Part shown: positions 50,742 through 59,691 of the stretch, piece after piece | Layout of the letters: each line of letters starts with the position of its first letter | How positions within the stretch are numbered: the stretch's first letter is position 1 | Position numbers and translations under genes: made by a program | Origin: Gp6-AA40 sp035711805 | Lineage (GTDB): Bacteria; Acidobacteriota; Vicinamibacteria; Vicinamibacterales; UBA2999 | NCBI GenBank assembly: GCA_035711805.1 | Contig: DASTBV010000097.1 | Location: 1 to 64,000, forward strand | Direction of reading: 5' to 3' | DNA: 64,000 bases | The notes under the pieces: generated by a model | Seen by the model: the letters and a program-made list of their open reading frames with translations, nothing else | Databases searched by the model: none | Told to the model about the DNA's origin: nothing

Positions 50742-51248
50742 ATGGCCAAGAAGGAAACGACACTGACTCCAACGCGCGCGGAGCGCGATCCGTTTTCGCT
50801 GATTCGCGCGGAGGTCGATCGCTTCTTCAACGAGCCGGGCTGGACGGAATTCCGGTGGCCCGTGTTCCGCTTTGGGCGCCCGGCGGACGAGGCGTGGAGA
50901 CCACAGGTTGATGTGTTCGAAAAGGACAATCGGCTGATCACCAGAATCGATTTGCCGGGTCTGAAGAAGGAAGACGTCAAAGTCGAAGTCAGCGACGGCT
51001 ACCTCGCGATCTCCGGCGAGCGCAGGAAGGAGGAGGAAGAGAAGGGTGACCAGTTCTATCGCTGCGAGCGCGAGTACGGGAGCTTCCAACGCGCCGTGCC
51101 GCTGCCCGAAGGCGTGAAACTCGAAGACGTCAAAGCCACGTTCGCTGACGGCGTTCTCGAAGTCAGCGTCCCGCTGCCGGCGAAACCCGAAGCCGCCGTT
51201 CGCAAGGTCGCCATCGAGGAGCCGCCAAAGGCGAAGGCCGCCGCATAG
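50742..51248 (+). CDS. Hsp20 small heat-shock protein, stress-island copy
   Basis: 168 residues from the ATG at 50742 behind AGGAGGGA. The alpha-crystallin domain spans residues ~45-145 (RPQVDVFEKDNRLITRIDLPGLKKEDVKVEVSDGYLAISGERRKEE), ending GVLEVSVPLPAKPE. It is distinct from the 133-residue Hsp20 at 18.4 kb. It lies 16 bp after the nitroreductase and upstream of a helix-hairpin-helix protein, so all three may share a transcript. Confidence 0.93.
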   Translation: MAKKETTLTPTRAERDPFSLIRAEVDRFFNEPGWTEFRWPVFRFGRPADEAWRPQVDVFEKDNRLITRIDLPGLKKEDVKVEVSDGYLAISGERRKEEEEKGDQFYRCEREYGSFQRAVPLPEGVKLEDVKATFADGVLEVSVPLPAKPEAAVRKVAIEEPPKAKAAA

Positions 51249-51265
51249 GCCGACGCGGTGACGCG

Positions 51266-52102
51266 ATGAATCGCGAAATCGCTGCGCGCCTCGAGGAAGC
51301 CGCCTGGCTGCTGCGCGACCAGGGCGCCGATCCCTATCGGGTCAACGCCTATCTTCGCGCCGCAGCCACCGTGCGGCGATGGCCTCACTCGCTGGACATC
51401 GTCTTTCGCGGGCGCGGCCTCGACGGCCTCGAGGAGCTGCCAGGCGTGGGACCGGGCATCGCGCGAGCGATTCGCGAGCTGATTACGCGCGGCCGCCTGC
51501 CGATGCTCGATCGATTGCGCGGCGCAGCGGATTCCGTGGCGGTGCTGGCGACGGTGCCGGGCATCGGACAGCGGTTGGCGCTGCGACTGCACGACGACCT
51601 GGGCATTCAGACGCTCGAGGATCTCGAGGCTGCCGCGCACGATGGGCGCTTGGAGCACGTGGCTGGTTTCGGCGTCAAGCGGCTCGCCGGCATCCGAGAC
51701 TCGCTGGCGCATCGCCTGGGGCGACTGCGTGCGTCACCGGATCGGACCGGCGACGTCCCGATCGCGGAACTGCTGGACGTCGATCGCGAGTACCGGACCG
51801 CGGCGGCAGCCGGCACGTTGCGCACGATCGCACCGCGCCGGTTCAACCCGACGGGCGAGGCATGGCTTCCGATTCTGCATACCCGCCGCGGACCGCGGCG
51901 ATACACAGCTCTCTTTTCGAACACGGCGCGCGCCCATCGCGCCGGAAAGACCAGAGACTGGGTGGTGCTGTATGTCGATGGGGCCGGCGCCGAACGCCAG
52001 TACACGGTCCTGACGGCGGCGCGCGGGCCGTCGCGCGGCTGCCGCATCGTCGCCGGCCGTGAGCAGGAGTGTCAATCGCCGGTGAGTGCGACGGCGGCCT
52101 GA
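51266..52102 (+). CDS. Helix-hairpin-helix protein resembling the PolX N-terminus
   Basis: 278 residues. Residues 1-150 match the N-terminal 8-kDa/fingers part of PolX-type DNA polymerases: REIAARLEEAAWLLRDQGADPYRVNAYLRAA, then two HhH motifs (LEELPGVGPGIARAIRELI, ATVPGIGQRLALRLHDDL). The polymerase catalytic aspartates and the PHP exonuclease domain are missing. The C-terminal ~110 residues (FNPTGEAWLPILHTRRGPRRYTALFS) match nothing I know. It probably binds DNA ends or gaps without polymerase activity. Confidence 0.8.
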   Translation: MNREIAARLEEAAWLLRDQGADPYRVNAYLRAAATVRRWPHSLDIVFRGRGLDGLEELPGVGPGIARAIRELITRGRLPMLDRLRGAADSVAVLATVPGIGQRLALRLHDDLGIQTLEDLEAAAHDGRLEHVAGFGVKRLAGIRDSLAHRLGRLRASPDRTGDVPIAELLDVDREYRTAAAAGTLRTIAPRRFNPTGEAWLPILHTRRGPRRYTALFSNTARAHRAGKTRDWVVLYVDGAGAERQYTVLTAARGPSRGCRIVAGREQECQSPVSATAA

Positions 52103-52177
52103 CGCCTAGCCACCCGATGCTCATCTGCCGCGGCTCAATGTTTGCTCTCCATCTCTGTGTTGGATTGGAGGCGACAT

Positions 52178-52675
52178 ATGAAACCGAGATTGCGCGCCGT
52201 CGTGTTGGTGCTTGCTGCGGCAGCGTTGCTGGCACCCGGTGCACCGGCCGCGGAACCGGCCCTCGAAGGGATGTACACCGCGCAGGGGTCCAACCCCGAT
52301 GGCTCCGAGTACCGCGGTGTCGTCAAGATCGTGCGCCGAGGGGAGGGTTTCATGGTCGCGTGGCTTTTTCCCCATCTTGTCGGCGAGGAGATGCTGCTCG
52401 TGCTCAAGTCAGCCGGCGTCGGACTGGTCAGCGGTGGAACGTTGGCCGTCAGCTATTACGGTCAGGACGTCACTGGCATCGCCCTCTATCAGATTGAGAG
52501 CGGCGGGCAGCGTCTGGTCGGCCGATGGGCAGCCGCGAATGGCGAGGGCCAAGTGCAGTCTGAAACGCTGACGAAGCTGGCGATCCCGGCAGCCACGCCA
52601 GACACTGAAACGCCTCTGCCGCCGGGATCGAAGAAACCAGGGCAAGCGGTTGTGCTGCGCACTGGCGGCCGGTGA
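52178..52675 (+). CDS. Secreted protein of unknown function
   Basis: 165 residues from the ATG at 52178, with TGGAGG upstream. The signal peptide is clear (VVLVLAAAALLAPGAPA). The mature protein, LEGMYTAQGSNPDGSEYRGVVKIVRRGEGFMVAWLF...YYGQDVTGIALYQIESGGQRLVGRWA, is beta-rich with a lipocalin-like or fibronectin-like feel (ESGGQRLVGRWAAANGEG). No function is known. Its position in the stress island suggests an envelope role. Confidence 0.65.
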   Translation: MKPRLRAVVLVLAAAALLAPGAPAAEPALEGMYTAQGSNPDGSEYRGVVKIVRRGEGFMVAWLFPHLVGEEMLLVLKSAGVGLVSGGTLAVSYYGQDVTGIALYQIESGGQRLVGRWAAANGEGQVQSETLTKLAIPAATPDTETPLPPGSKKPGQAVVLRTGGR

Positions 52676-52697
52676 TCCGTCACACCGCACCGACGCG

Positions 52698-52823
52698 TCA
52701 GCGGAGACGAGTATCCCGGTGGGCGTTCCGGATAACGCCTTCGACCGCGTGCACGTCGAATGGTTTGTTCATCACATAGTAGGCACCGCGTTCCCGGCAC
52801 GCGGAACCGGCGCTCGTCGCCAT
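52698..52823 (-). pseudogene. Fragment of a response-regulator receiver domain
   Basis: 41 codons ending in ERGAYYVMNKPFDVHAVEGVIRNAH. That is the last part of a receiver domain: the conserved Lys in NKPFD and the alpha5 helix. The N-terminal Asp-containing portion is absent, and the sequence upstream on this strand is not receiver-like. The rest of the 52676-52988 gap holds only a GGAATATTC site near 52845, so this is probably gene debris. Confidence 0.55.
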
Positions 52824-52988
52824 GTCAACGAACCGATCGCTACGGAATATTCGACACCGAAGCAGGAAAACTTCAGCGGGGGATCCCTGCTGATTTTCGT
52901 TGCGAGACGGGATTTCGTGTGAGACGCGCGCCTTTCCACGCGACGGGACGTGGCGTGCCTCTTGCCGTGAGGGCACCTGGAGGTAGCT

Positions 52989-53255
52989 ATGGCGATTGCC
53001 ACTGGAGCTGCAACTGCGGTCGACGTGATCAAGGAACGGTGGGCACCGGCGCTGGACACCCTGGACGAGAGGATCCGCCAGGGACGGCGCGCCGTCGTCC
53101 GCGGTCGGCACGCCGTGGAAGATGCGGCGGCGGCCACCACGCAGATCGTCAGGACACGACCGCTGCGCGCCGTGATGATCGCCGCCGGGGCGGGAGTGTT
53201 TACCGGCGGCGTGCTCGGTTTTGGACTCGGCTGGCTGGCACGCAACAGGAAGTAG
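52989..53255 (+). CDS. Small helical membrane-anchored protein (DUF883/YqjD-like), copy 2
   Basis: 88 residues, with CTGGAGG before the ATG. The first ~55 residues are an amphipathic helix (LDTLDERIRQGRRAVVRGRHAVEDAA), followed by a Gly-rich membrane helix (AVMIAAGAGVFTGGVLGFGLGWLA) and a basic tail. Same plan as 44792-45061 but low sequence identity. Possibly a stationary-phase ribosome or membrane modifier. Confidence 0.6.
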   Translation: MAIATGAATAVDVIKERWAPALDTLDERIRQGRRAVVRGRHAVEDAAAATTQIVRTRPLRAVMIAAGAGVFTGGVLGFGLGWLARNRK

Positions 53256-53328
53256 CGACGCGTGCGCGTATTCTGAACACGACACGGGAGCGTGAAGCTG
53301 GTGTCCGCTCTTCGCGGAAGGCGGATGT

Positions 53329-53760
53329 ATGAAGTATGTGATCTCGCTGCTCGCCCTGGCCGGCGTGTTGAGCGCAGGCGCAGCAGGCCAGGAGAAACCG
53401 ACACCGCCTGCTGACCCAGCCAGGCTCGCAACCGTCCGCATCACGCAGTCCGTCGCGGCGAACGGCTACCCGCTCGCCGCAGGCGTCTATGAGCTGCGCC
53501 TCACCGACGAGCATCGGACTCCGCTGCCCGGTCAGTCGTCAGACGCGGAGCGCTGGATCGAGTTCGTCGCCAACGGGGGCGTCGTGGCCCGTGACGTGGC
53601 GGTGGTCCTGCGCGACAGCGACCTGCCGTCGGAGGGCGCGTCGTCCGTGCCGGCGCGTGGCGGCACCCGTGTGGAACTGCTGAAGGGCGGTGAGTTCGTG
53701 CGGATCTCTGTCAGACGCGGAGAGGAGCGATACCTCATTTATCTGCCCGTCGTTCCCTGA
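53329..53760 (+). CDS. Small secreted protein of unknown function
   Basis: 143 residues, ATG start. Signal peptide residues 1-21 (ISLLALAGVLSAGAAGQ). The mature part (ATVRITQSVAANGYPLAAGVYELRLTDE...VELLKGGEFVRISVRRGEERYLIYLPVVP) is beta-rich with a repeated VYELRL/VRISVR alternation. Family not recognised. A long GC-rich gap with site e separates it from the Clp gene. Confidence 0.65.
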   Translation: MKYVISLLALAGVLSAGAAGQEKPTPPADPARLATVRITQSVAANGYPLAAGVYELRLTDEHRTPLPGQSSDAERWIEFVANGGVVARDVAVVLRDSDLPSEGASSVPARGGTRVELLKGGEFVRISVRRGEERYLIYLPVVP

Positions 53761-53834
53761 CGCGCTCGCGGTTCGGGCGGCCCGCGTGCCCTATCCCGCC
53801 TGACACATCCTCACGGTGATCTTGTCCCCACCGC

Positions 53835-53848
53835 GCGGAAAATTCCGC
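53835..53848. promoter_or_regulatory. 14-bp palindrome (site e)
   Basis: GCGGAAAATTCCGC is a perfect inverted repeat, extended by GC/AT flanks. It lies 124 bp before the ATG of the Clp ATPase gene. Confidence 0.6.
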
Positions 53849-53972
53849 ATGGCCCATCAGATCGTGCCGTCACTGCCGGCGCTTCTCCGCCTCGCGGAGC
53901 GAATCGTCTTCGATCATTGTGGAGGCATGTTCGTTGCCTGTACCCCGGAACATCCGGAGGGCATCCGAGGCC

Positions 53973-56255
53973 ATGTGGGCAGACGAACTTGACCTTCCGC
54001 CGGGAAAGCTCACCGAGGCGGTGCAGCGAGTGATCGAACGTGCCACTCTCGAATCGCGCCGGCGTGGACATGCAGGCGTAACCGGCGACCATTTGTTCCT
54101 CGCGCTGGCACAGATCGAGTGGCAGGTGTTCGTCGACGTGGCGCGTGAAGTCGGGCTGAACCCTCACGTGATACTCGCCGAGATCGAGGAGGGCGTCAGC
54201 GCGGGCCCGCTCGACGGCGCACTCGTTGCGCCGGATGTTCGCCTGCTGGCGAGGCTCGCGTTGCATCATGCGACGCGTGCCGGCCGCGAGGCCATCGCGC
54301 CGGCCGACTTGTTTGCCGCGCTGCTGGACGATACGCACGGTGCGCTCGCATCGGCCTTTCGCCGCCACGCCGTCGACGCGGCCGAGGTGGGCCGCCGGTT
54401 TGCGGTGGTCCTGCGGGAACGCGCGATGCGCGAGGAGCAGTACCTCAAGCGCTTCGAGCTCCCCGCTCACTTGAAGCAGTTCGCCACGAACCTGAACCTG
54501 CTCGCCCGGCAGGACAAGCTGCCACCCGTCTTCGGCCGCGACCAGGAGATTCAGCAGGTCCTCGAAGTCCTCTGCCACCGTGAACGGGCCAATTCGGTGA
54601 TGCTGCTCGGCGAGGCGGGCGTGGGCAAGACGGCCATTGTGGACGGGCTGGCGCGTCTGCTCGAATACCAGCCCGAGCGCGTGCCGATCCGTCTGCGCGA
54701 CTGCCAGATCGTCAGCCTGCCGATGCAGGCGCTCGTCGCCGGCACGATGCTCCGCGGCATGTTCGAGGAGCGACTGCAGCACGTAATCCGCGAATTGAAA
54801 GAGCGGCCGAACCTGATCCTCTTCGTCGATGAGGCGCACACGCTGATTGGCGCCGGTTCGGCGCTCGGCGCCCCGTCCGATGCCGCTAACATGCTGAAAG
54901 CGGTGCTCGCCCGCGGCGAAATCAAGATGATCGCGGCGACCACGCTTGGCGAGTACAAGGAGCATTTCCTCGAGGACGAGGCGCTGGCGCGGCGTTTCCG
55001 CTGCGTCTACGTTCCGGAGCCGACGATCGAGGAGACGCGCCGGATCCTCGTCAACCTCCGTCCCCGTCTCGAACGGAATTATGGAGTGCGCATCCTCGAC
55101 GAAGCGCTCGACACGGCGCTCGAGATGTCGCCGCGCTACGTGCGCCACCTCCGGCTGCCGGACAAGGTGATCGGATGGATCGATACCGCCGCCGTGCGGA
55201 CGGAAATCGATCGGCGGTGGGAAGTGCGACGCGACGACGTGGTGTCGGTGATCTCGCATGCCGCGCAGATCCCCGAGGACATGGTGTTCCGCGATGTCTC
55301 CGCGCGTTTCCGCGACATCGAGTCGCGCATCCGCCGCCGCGTTGTCGGCCAGGAGGCTGCGGTCTCGGCGGTGGCGAGGCGGCTGGTGCTGAACAAAGGG
55401 CCGCTCAAAGACGGATTCGATCGACCCGACGGCGTTCTTCTGTTCCTGGGCCCGACGGGAGTCGGCAAGACGGAGCTGGCAAAGGCGGTCGCCGAGACGC
55501 TGTTCGGCGACGAGAAGCGGATGATTCGCGTCGACATGTCCGAGTATCAGGACCCGACCGCTGCCGACAAGCTCATTGGGATGCCGCGCGGCATCGTCGG
55601 CAGCCAGCGCGGCGGGCTGCTGACGAACCAGCTTGCGGATAACCCCTACACTGTCGTGCTGCTCGACGAAGTTGAAAAGGCCAATCCGAGCGTGTTGAAC
55701 CTGTTCCTGCAGGCGTTCGACGAGGGATGGCTCACCGACGGCCGCGGCAAGCGCATCTATCTCAGCGACGCCATCATCATCATGACGTCCAACGTCGGTT
55801 CAGAGCATTTCCGGAAGTTGAGAAACCCGCTCGGGTTCCTGGCGCGCGAGGTGGCGGTCGCGCAGGTGCAGGCGGACGTGCGGACCGAGATGGAGCGCCG
55901 CTTTTCACCGGAGTTTCTCAATCGCGTTGATGATGTCGTGATCTTTTCGCCCTTGAATCCGGATGAGGCGCGCCGCATCGCTGCGCAGTATCTGGACACC
56001 GTGGCCGCCGCGATGAACCGCGCGGGCAAGACCGTCTCGATCGACGCCGACGCGCTCGACCGCCTGGTCAGTGAAGGGCACAGTCCGGCCTACGGCGCGC
56101 GGTTCCTCAAGCGCGTCATCGACGAGCGGGTCAAGCTGCCGATCAGCGCGCGCTGGCAGGAGGGCACTCACTATCAGATCGCCGTCCAGGACGGACGGGT
56201 GATCGTCGAAGCGTCGTCACCCTCCGTGATGGGCGGCGAACAGGCTGTCGCCTAG
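53973..56255 (+). CDS. Clp AAA+ unfoldase, ClpA/ClpC-like
   Basis: 760 residues from the ATG at 53973 behind CCGGAGG. The N-domain (~1-140, with repeated helical units such as HAGVTGDHLFLALAQ) is followed by AAA-1 (Walker A GEAGVGKTA near residue 213, Walker B ILFVDEAH), a short linker and AAA-2 (GPTGVGKTE near 493, VLLDEVEKA). The long ClpB coiled-coil M-domain is absent. NPLGFL near residue 620 may be the ClpP-docking loop (consensus [LIV]-G-[FL]). It unfolds proteins for ClpP, which is not in the window. Site e lies upstream. Confidence 0.9.
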   Translation: MWADELDLPPGKLTEAVQRVIERATLESRRRGHAGVTGDHLFLALAQIEWQVFVDVAREVGLNPHVILAEIEEGVSAGPLDGALVAPDVRLLARLALHHATRAGREAIAPADLFAALLDDTHGALASAFRRHAVDAAEVGRRFAVVLRERAMREEQYLKRFELPAHLKQFATNLNLLARQDKLPPVFGRDQEIQQVLEVLCHRERANSVMLLGEAGVGKTAIVDGLARLLEYQPERVPIRLRDCQIVSLPMQALVAGTMLRGMFEERLQHVIRELKERPNLILFVDEAHTLIGAGSALGAPSDAANMLKAVLARGEIKMIAATTLGEYKEHFLEDEALARRFRCVYVPEPTIEETRRILVNLRPRLERNYGVRILDEALDTALEMSPRYVRHLRLPDKVIGWIDTAAVRTEIDRRWEVRRDDVVSVISHAAQIPEDMVFRDVSARFRDIESRIRRRVVGQEAAVSAVARRLVLNKGPLKDGFDRPDGVLLFLGPTGVGKTELAKAVAETLFGDEKRMIRVDMSEYQDPTAADKLIGMPRGIVGSQRGGLLTNQLADNPYTVVLLDEVEKANPSVLNLFLQAFDEGWLTDGRGKRIYLSDAIIIMTSNVGSEHFRKLRNPLGFLAREVAVAQVQADVRTEMERRFSPEFLNRVDDVVIFSPLNPDEARRIAAQYLDTVAAAMNRAGKTVSIDADALDRLVSEGHSPAYGARFLKRVIDERVKLPISARWQEGTHYQIAVQDGRVIVEASSPSVMGGEQAVA

Positions 56256-56428
56256 GGTCTGGACGTGGATGCGCGAAACGGCCTGGCCGAGCCCGAACCA
56301 CGCGATAGCGGCGCCGCCGTGTGAGGACGGACTCAGCCTAGGTCGGCCTGCAGTTCGAGATGCCCGCCGCCGCGAATGCCACTGCGTCGTTCAGGTCCGC
56401 CGTTCGAGAGGCTGTATGACGCTCCTCC

Positions 56429-56656
56429 TCAGGCGGCATGCGCCTGTCTCGGAAGGTTCCGCATGTAGACGCCGCCACACGTGCGCGCCAGAACGTGGGC
56501 CTCCACCAATGCGCCGAGCACTGCGTGGCACGTGAAGGCGTCGATGCCGAACGCGCGCTGCGCCTGCGGCAACGTGACCTGCAGTGTCGGTGAATCAAGA
56601 AATGCGTCCTGCACGCGCAGTACAAGGGATCCAATCTGGCGGGTGGTGAATGTCAT
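56429..56656 (-). CDS. Small winged-helix-like protein
   Basis: 75 residues from the ATG at 56656. The core is LPQAQRAFGIDAFTCHAVLGALVEAHVLARTCGGVYMR: a helix-turn-helix followed by a short wing. Small proteins with this LxxLxxAHVLxR...G.Y.R layout are common in Acidobacteriota near stress genes. It could act as a small regulator, but no DNA-binding evidence is available. It lies between the convergent clp gene and the 5' side of ppsA. Confidence 0.65.
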   Translation of the reverse strand: MTFTTRQIGSLVLRVQDAFLDSPTLQVTLPQAQRAFGIDAFTCHAVLGALVEAHVLARTCGGVYMRNLPRQAHAA

Positions 56657-56793
56657 CGGGGCACTCTCCATACGTGGTTTCCAGACCCCGGAGCAACTCA
56701 TGTGCCGATGACGTGACCTGCGTTTCGCCGTCCATCACAGAGGCGATCGCATTGAGCCGCGGATTTCTCCGCAGCCGTGCTGAATCTTCAAGC

Positions 56794-59205
56794 CTATGCG
56801 GCGGCCGGGTGTGGTGTCTCCGCTTCGACCTGCGCCACCAGCTTCGTCGCCGCCAGCACGGCATCAGGATTCAACGACATGCTGTCGATGCCGCACTCGA
56901 CGAGGAAGCGCGCGAACTCCGGATAATCGCTCGGCGCCTGACCGCACAGGCCAATCTTGCGGTTCAGCCGGCGTGCTTCCCGGATCGCCTGCGCAACGAG
57001 CGTGTAGACAGCCTGATTCCGTTCGTCGAAGAGGTGCGCCACGAGCGACGAATCGCGATCGACGCCAAGCGTCAACTGCGTCAGGTCGTTGGAGCCGATG
57101 GAGAAGCCATCGAAATACTCGGCGAAGGCCGGCAGAAGCAGCACGTTGCTCGGGATCTCGACCATCATGTAAAGCTCGAGTCCGTGCTCGTGCCGGCGCA
57201 GACCGTTGCGCGCCAGCTCCTCGGTCACCAGCCTGGCCTCGTCCACCGTCCGGCAGAACGGCACCATGACGAGCACATTCAGCAGGCCCATCTCTTCACG
57301 CACCTTCTTCAATGCGCGGCATTCAAGCGCGAATCCTTCCCGGTACCGCTCGTCGTAGTAGCGGGATGCGCCGCGGAAGCCGAGCATCGGATTCTCTTCG
57401 GTCGGCTCGAACGCCGATCCGCCGGCCAGCCGCGCATACTCGTTGGTCTTGAAGTCGCTCAGGCGGACGATGACACGCTTGGGATAGAACGCCGCCGCGA
57501 TCGTGCCGACCCCCTCGGCCAGCTTGTCGACGAAATAGGCAGGCTTGTCGCCATAGCCGGCGGTGAGACGATCCACCGCTGCGCGCGCGTCGCCGCTCAG
57601 CTGCGAATACCTGACCAGCGCCATCGGGTGCACGCCGATGCTCGTGTTGATGATGAATTCGAGCCGCGCCAGGCCGACGCCGTCGTTGGGGATGAACGAG
57701 AGGGCAAACGCTTCGTCGGGGTTGCCCACGTTCATCATGATGTCCGTCCGCGTCGGCAGCAGCTCTGCCAGGGAGGTGCGCTCCACGTCGAACGGCAGCG
57801 TCCCGTCATAGACGAAGCCGGTGTCGCCCTCCGCACACGACACGGTGACCCGCTGGCCGTCGGCGAGCGCCGTTGTCGCCGTCTCGGTGCCGACAATGGC
57901 CGGCACGCCGAGCTCCCGGCTGACGATTGCGGCGTGGCATGTGCGCCCGCCGCGATTCGTGACGATCGCGGCGGCCTTCTTCATGATCGGCTCCCAATCA
58001 GGATCCGTTTTGTCGGTGACGAGCACCTCGCCGGGCTGGAACAACCGCAGATCTGACGCATTCGGAATGACGCGGACCGGGCCGGCGGCAATCTTCGCGC
58101 CGATGCTGCGGCCGGAGACGAGGACGCGGCCGCGCCCGCGCAACGAATACTGTTCGAGCTGCTGCAGCGCCGCGTGCGCGTGAACGGTTTCCGGTCTCGC
58201 CTGGACGATGAAGAGCTCGCCGGTCTGGCCATCCTTGGCCCACTCGATGTCCATGGGCGTCGCCGTGCCGCGGGCCATGCTGTAGTGCCGTTCGATCGCG
58301 CAACCCCAGCGTGCCAGCGTCAGGACCTCGTCGTCGGTGAGTGCGAGCCGCGCGCGATCACCCGCCGCGACGGGGACCGGCTTGACGCCGCGGCTTCCGC
58401 CCTCGTCGTAGACCAGCTTGAACTCCTTGCTGCCGATCGACCTGCGGATAATCGGTCGCAGATCCTGCTCGAGCGGCGGCTTGAAGACGTAGTATTCGTC
58501 GGGCGTCACGGAACCCTGCACGATCGGCTCGCCGAGGCCGTATGACGCGTTGATCAGCACCACGTCGGGAAAGCCGCTCTCCGTATCGAGCGTGAACATG
58601 ACACCCGACACGGCGAGGTCGGAGCGCACCATGCGCTGGACGCCGATCGACAGCGCAATGTCGGTCTGACCGAATCCCTTGTCAGCACGGTACGAGATTG
58701 CGCGGTCGGTGAACAGCGACGCGAAGGAGCGGCGGCACGCATCGAGAAGCGCCGCGCGTCCGCGCACGTTCAGGTAGGTTTCCTGCTGTCCGGCGAAGCT
58801 CGCGTCGGGCAGATCCTCGGCCGTGGCGCTACTGCGCACGGCCACATCAACTGATGACCCGCCACCGAGCTGGTCGTACGCGGAGAAAATCGCTGCCTGC
58901 AGGTCCGCCGGCAGGTCTGCGGCCATGATCGCGTGGCGTATCGCGAGACCTCGTTCTGAGAGGTCCGCCAGGTCGCCCGCTCGCAATTCACCCAGGATCG
59001 ACGAAACGCTGTCGGCGAGGCCGGACACGCGCATGAAGTGGCGGTAGGCGTCGGCGGTGACCGCAAAACCGTTCGGCACACGCACCCCCGCGCCAGAGAG
59101 CTGCTGGTACAGCTCGCCAAGCGACGCGTTCTTGCCACCGACCTGAGGGACGTCGGCAAGCCCCAGCTCGCCGAACCACCGGATGAAGATTGCTTCAGGC
59201 GGCAC
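56794..59205 (-). CDS. ppsA: Phosphoenolpyruvate synthase
   Basis: 803 residues from the GTG at 59205, behind GGGGGAG (an upstream extension is rejected). It converts pyruvate, ATP and water to PEP, AMP and phosphate in gluconeogenesis. The ATP-grasp N-domain starts GELGLADVPQVGGKNASLGELY. The phosphohistidine domain has the catalytic His in GGRTCHAAIVSRELGVPAIVGT (~residue 440). The PEP-binding TIM barrel ends FVNCGIDSMSL-like LVECGIDSMSLNPDAV. It overlaps the small zinc-ribbon gene upstream. PEP synthase is often induced with stress proteins in low-oxygen clusters. Confidence 0.95.
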   Translation of the reverse strand: MPPEAIFIRWFGELGLADVPQVGGKNASLGELYQQLSGAGVRVPNGFAVTADAYRHFMRVSGLADSVSSILGELRAGDLADLSERGLAIRHAIMAADLPADLQAAIFSAYDQLGGGSSVDVAVRSSATAEDLPDASFAGQQETYLNVRGRAALLDACRRSFASLFTDRAISYRADKGFGQTDIALSIGVQRMVRSDLAVSGVMFTLDTESGFPDVVLINASYGLGEPIVQGSVTPDEYYVFKPPLEQDLRPIIRRSIGSKEFKLVYDEGGSRGVKPVPVAAGDRARLALTDDEVLTLARWGCAIERHYSMARGTATPMDIEWAKDGQTGELFIVQARPETVHAHAALQQLEQYSLRGRGRVLVSGRSIGAKIAAGPVRVIPNASDLRLFQPGEVLVTDKTDPDWEPIMKKAAAIVTNRGGRTCHAAIVSRELGVPAIVGTETATTALADGQRVTVSCAEGDTGFVYDGTLPFDVERTSLAELLPTRTDIMMNVGNPDEAFALSFIPNDGVGLARLEFIINTSIGVHPMALVRYSQLSGDARAAVDRLTAGYGDKPAYFVDKLAEGVGTIAAAFYPKRVIVRLSDFKTNEYARLAGGSAFEPTEENPMLGFRGASRYYDERYREGFALECRALKKVREEMGLLNVLVMVPFCRTVDEARLVTEELARNGLRRHEHGLELYMMVEIPSNVLLLPAFAEYFDGFSIGSNDLTQLTLGVDRDSSLVAHLFDERNQAVYTLVAQAIREARRLNRKIGLCGQAPSDYPEFARFLVECGIDSMSLNPDAVLAATKLVAQVEAETPHPAAA

Positions 59206-59473
59206 GTTCGACTCCCCCGCGAGGCCGCGCCGCTGCACGTGTTGTTGGTCGGCCGATCGGCGGCGCAATTGCCCAGCCGCGGGTCTGCCGGCCGCAGTGC
59301 GTGCATTCCAGGCAAATCCGGCCCGGTTCGCGATGGATCAGGAAATCGTGACCGGTCAGGGCACAGAGTGCCTGGTGCACCCAGTGCTGGGCCGCGCTCA
59401 GGCGACGGAGCCACCTCACGAGAGTCCACGCCGGGTACCGATGCAACGGTCCGGGGATCGAGATTGCTGCCAT
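59195..59473 (-). CDS. Small zinc-ribbon-like protein
   Basis: 92 residues from the ATG at 59473. Contains GHDFLIHREPGRICLECTHCGRQTRGW: a CxxC pair followed by a conserved-looking GW. Similar short proteins with one CxxC and a trailing GW are frequent in Acidobacteriota; function unknown. It overlaps the start of ppsA by 11 bases, so the two are co-transcribed. Confidence 0.6.
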   Translation of the reverse strand: MAAISIPGPLHRYPAWTLVRWLRRLSAAQHWVHQALCALTGHDFLIHREPGRICLECTHCGRQTRGWAIAPPIGRPTTRAAARPRGGVERAA

Positions 59474-59565
59474 GCGTCCTGCCTTCGTGACATCGCAACG
59501 CAAGCTCGATTCCAGCGACGATCGCACGCGTGACTGCGAGTGCCGTGTTCCCTCGCCCGGGACGC

Positions 59566-59579
59566 GCGAAATAGTCCGC
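59566..59579. promoter_or_regulatory. 14-bp palindrome (site f)
   Basis: Reads GCGAAATAGTCCGC on + and GCGGACTATTTCGC on -. In minus orientation its context CTGCTGCGG matches sites c and d. It lies between the divergent ppsA operon (93 bp from the 59473 start) and the USP gene at 59692 (112 bp). Confidence 0.5.
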
Positions 59580-59691
59580 AGCAGCGGGGAGGAGTTCCGT
59601 GGCCGTCACGGCGGGCCGTGACCGTCGTGCAAAGTACGGTGCGCCGAGACGTGGCACAGGCCATGCCTGATGACAGTTGAGGGATTCCGCC

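Noticed and set aside
52841..52855. TACGGAATATTCGACA as an eighth palindrome site before 52989
   Set aside because: It contains a perfect GAATATTC, but the spacing is one base short of the other sites; kept only as a possible weak copy.
52650..52922. 90-codon plus-strand frame after the secreted protein gene
   Set aside because: No start signal or domain, and it overlaps the receiver-domain fragment on the other strand.
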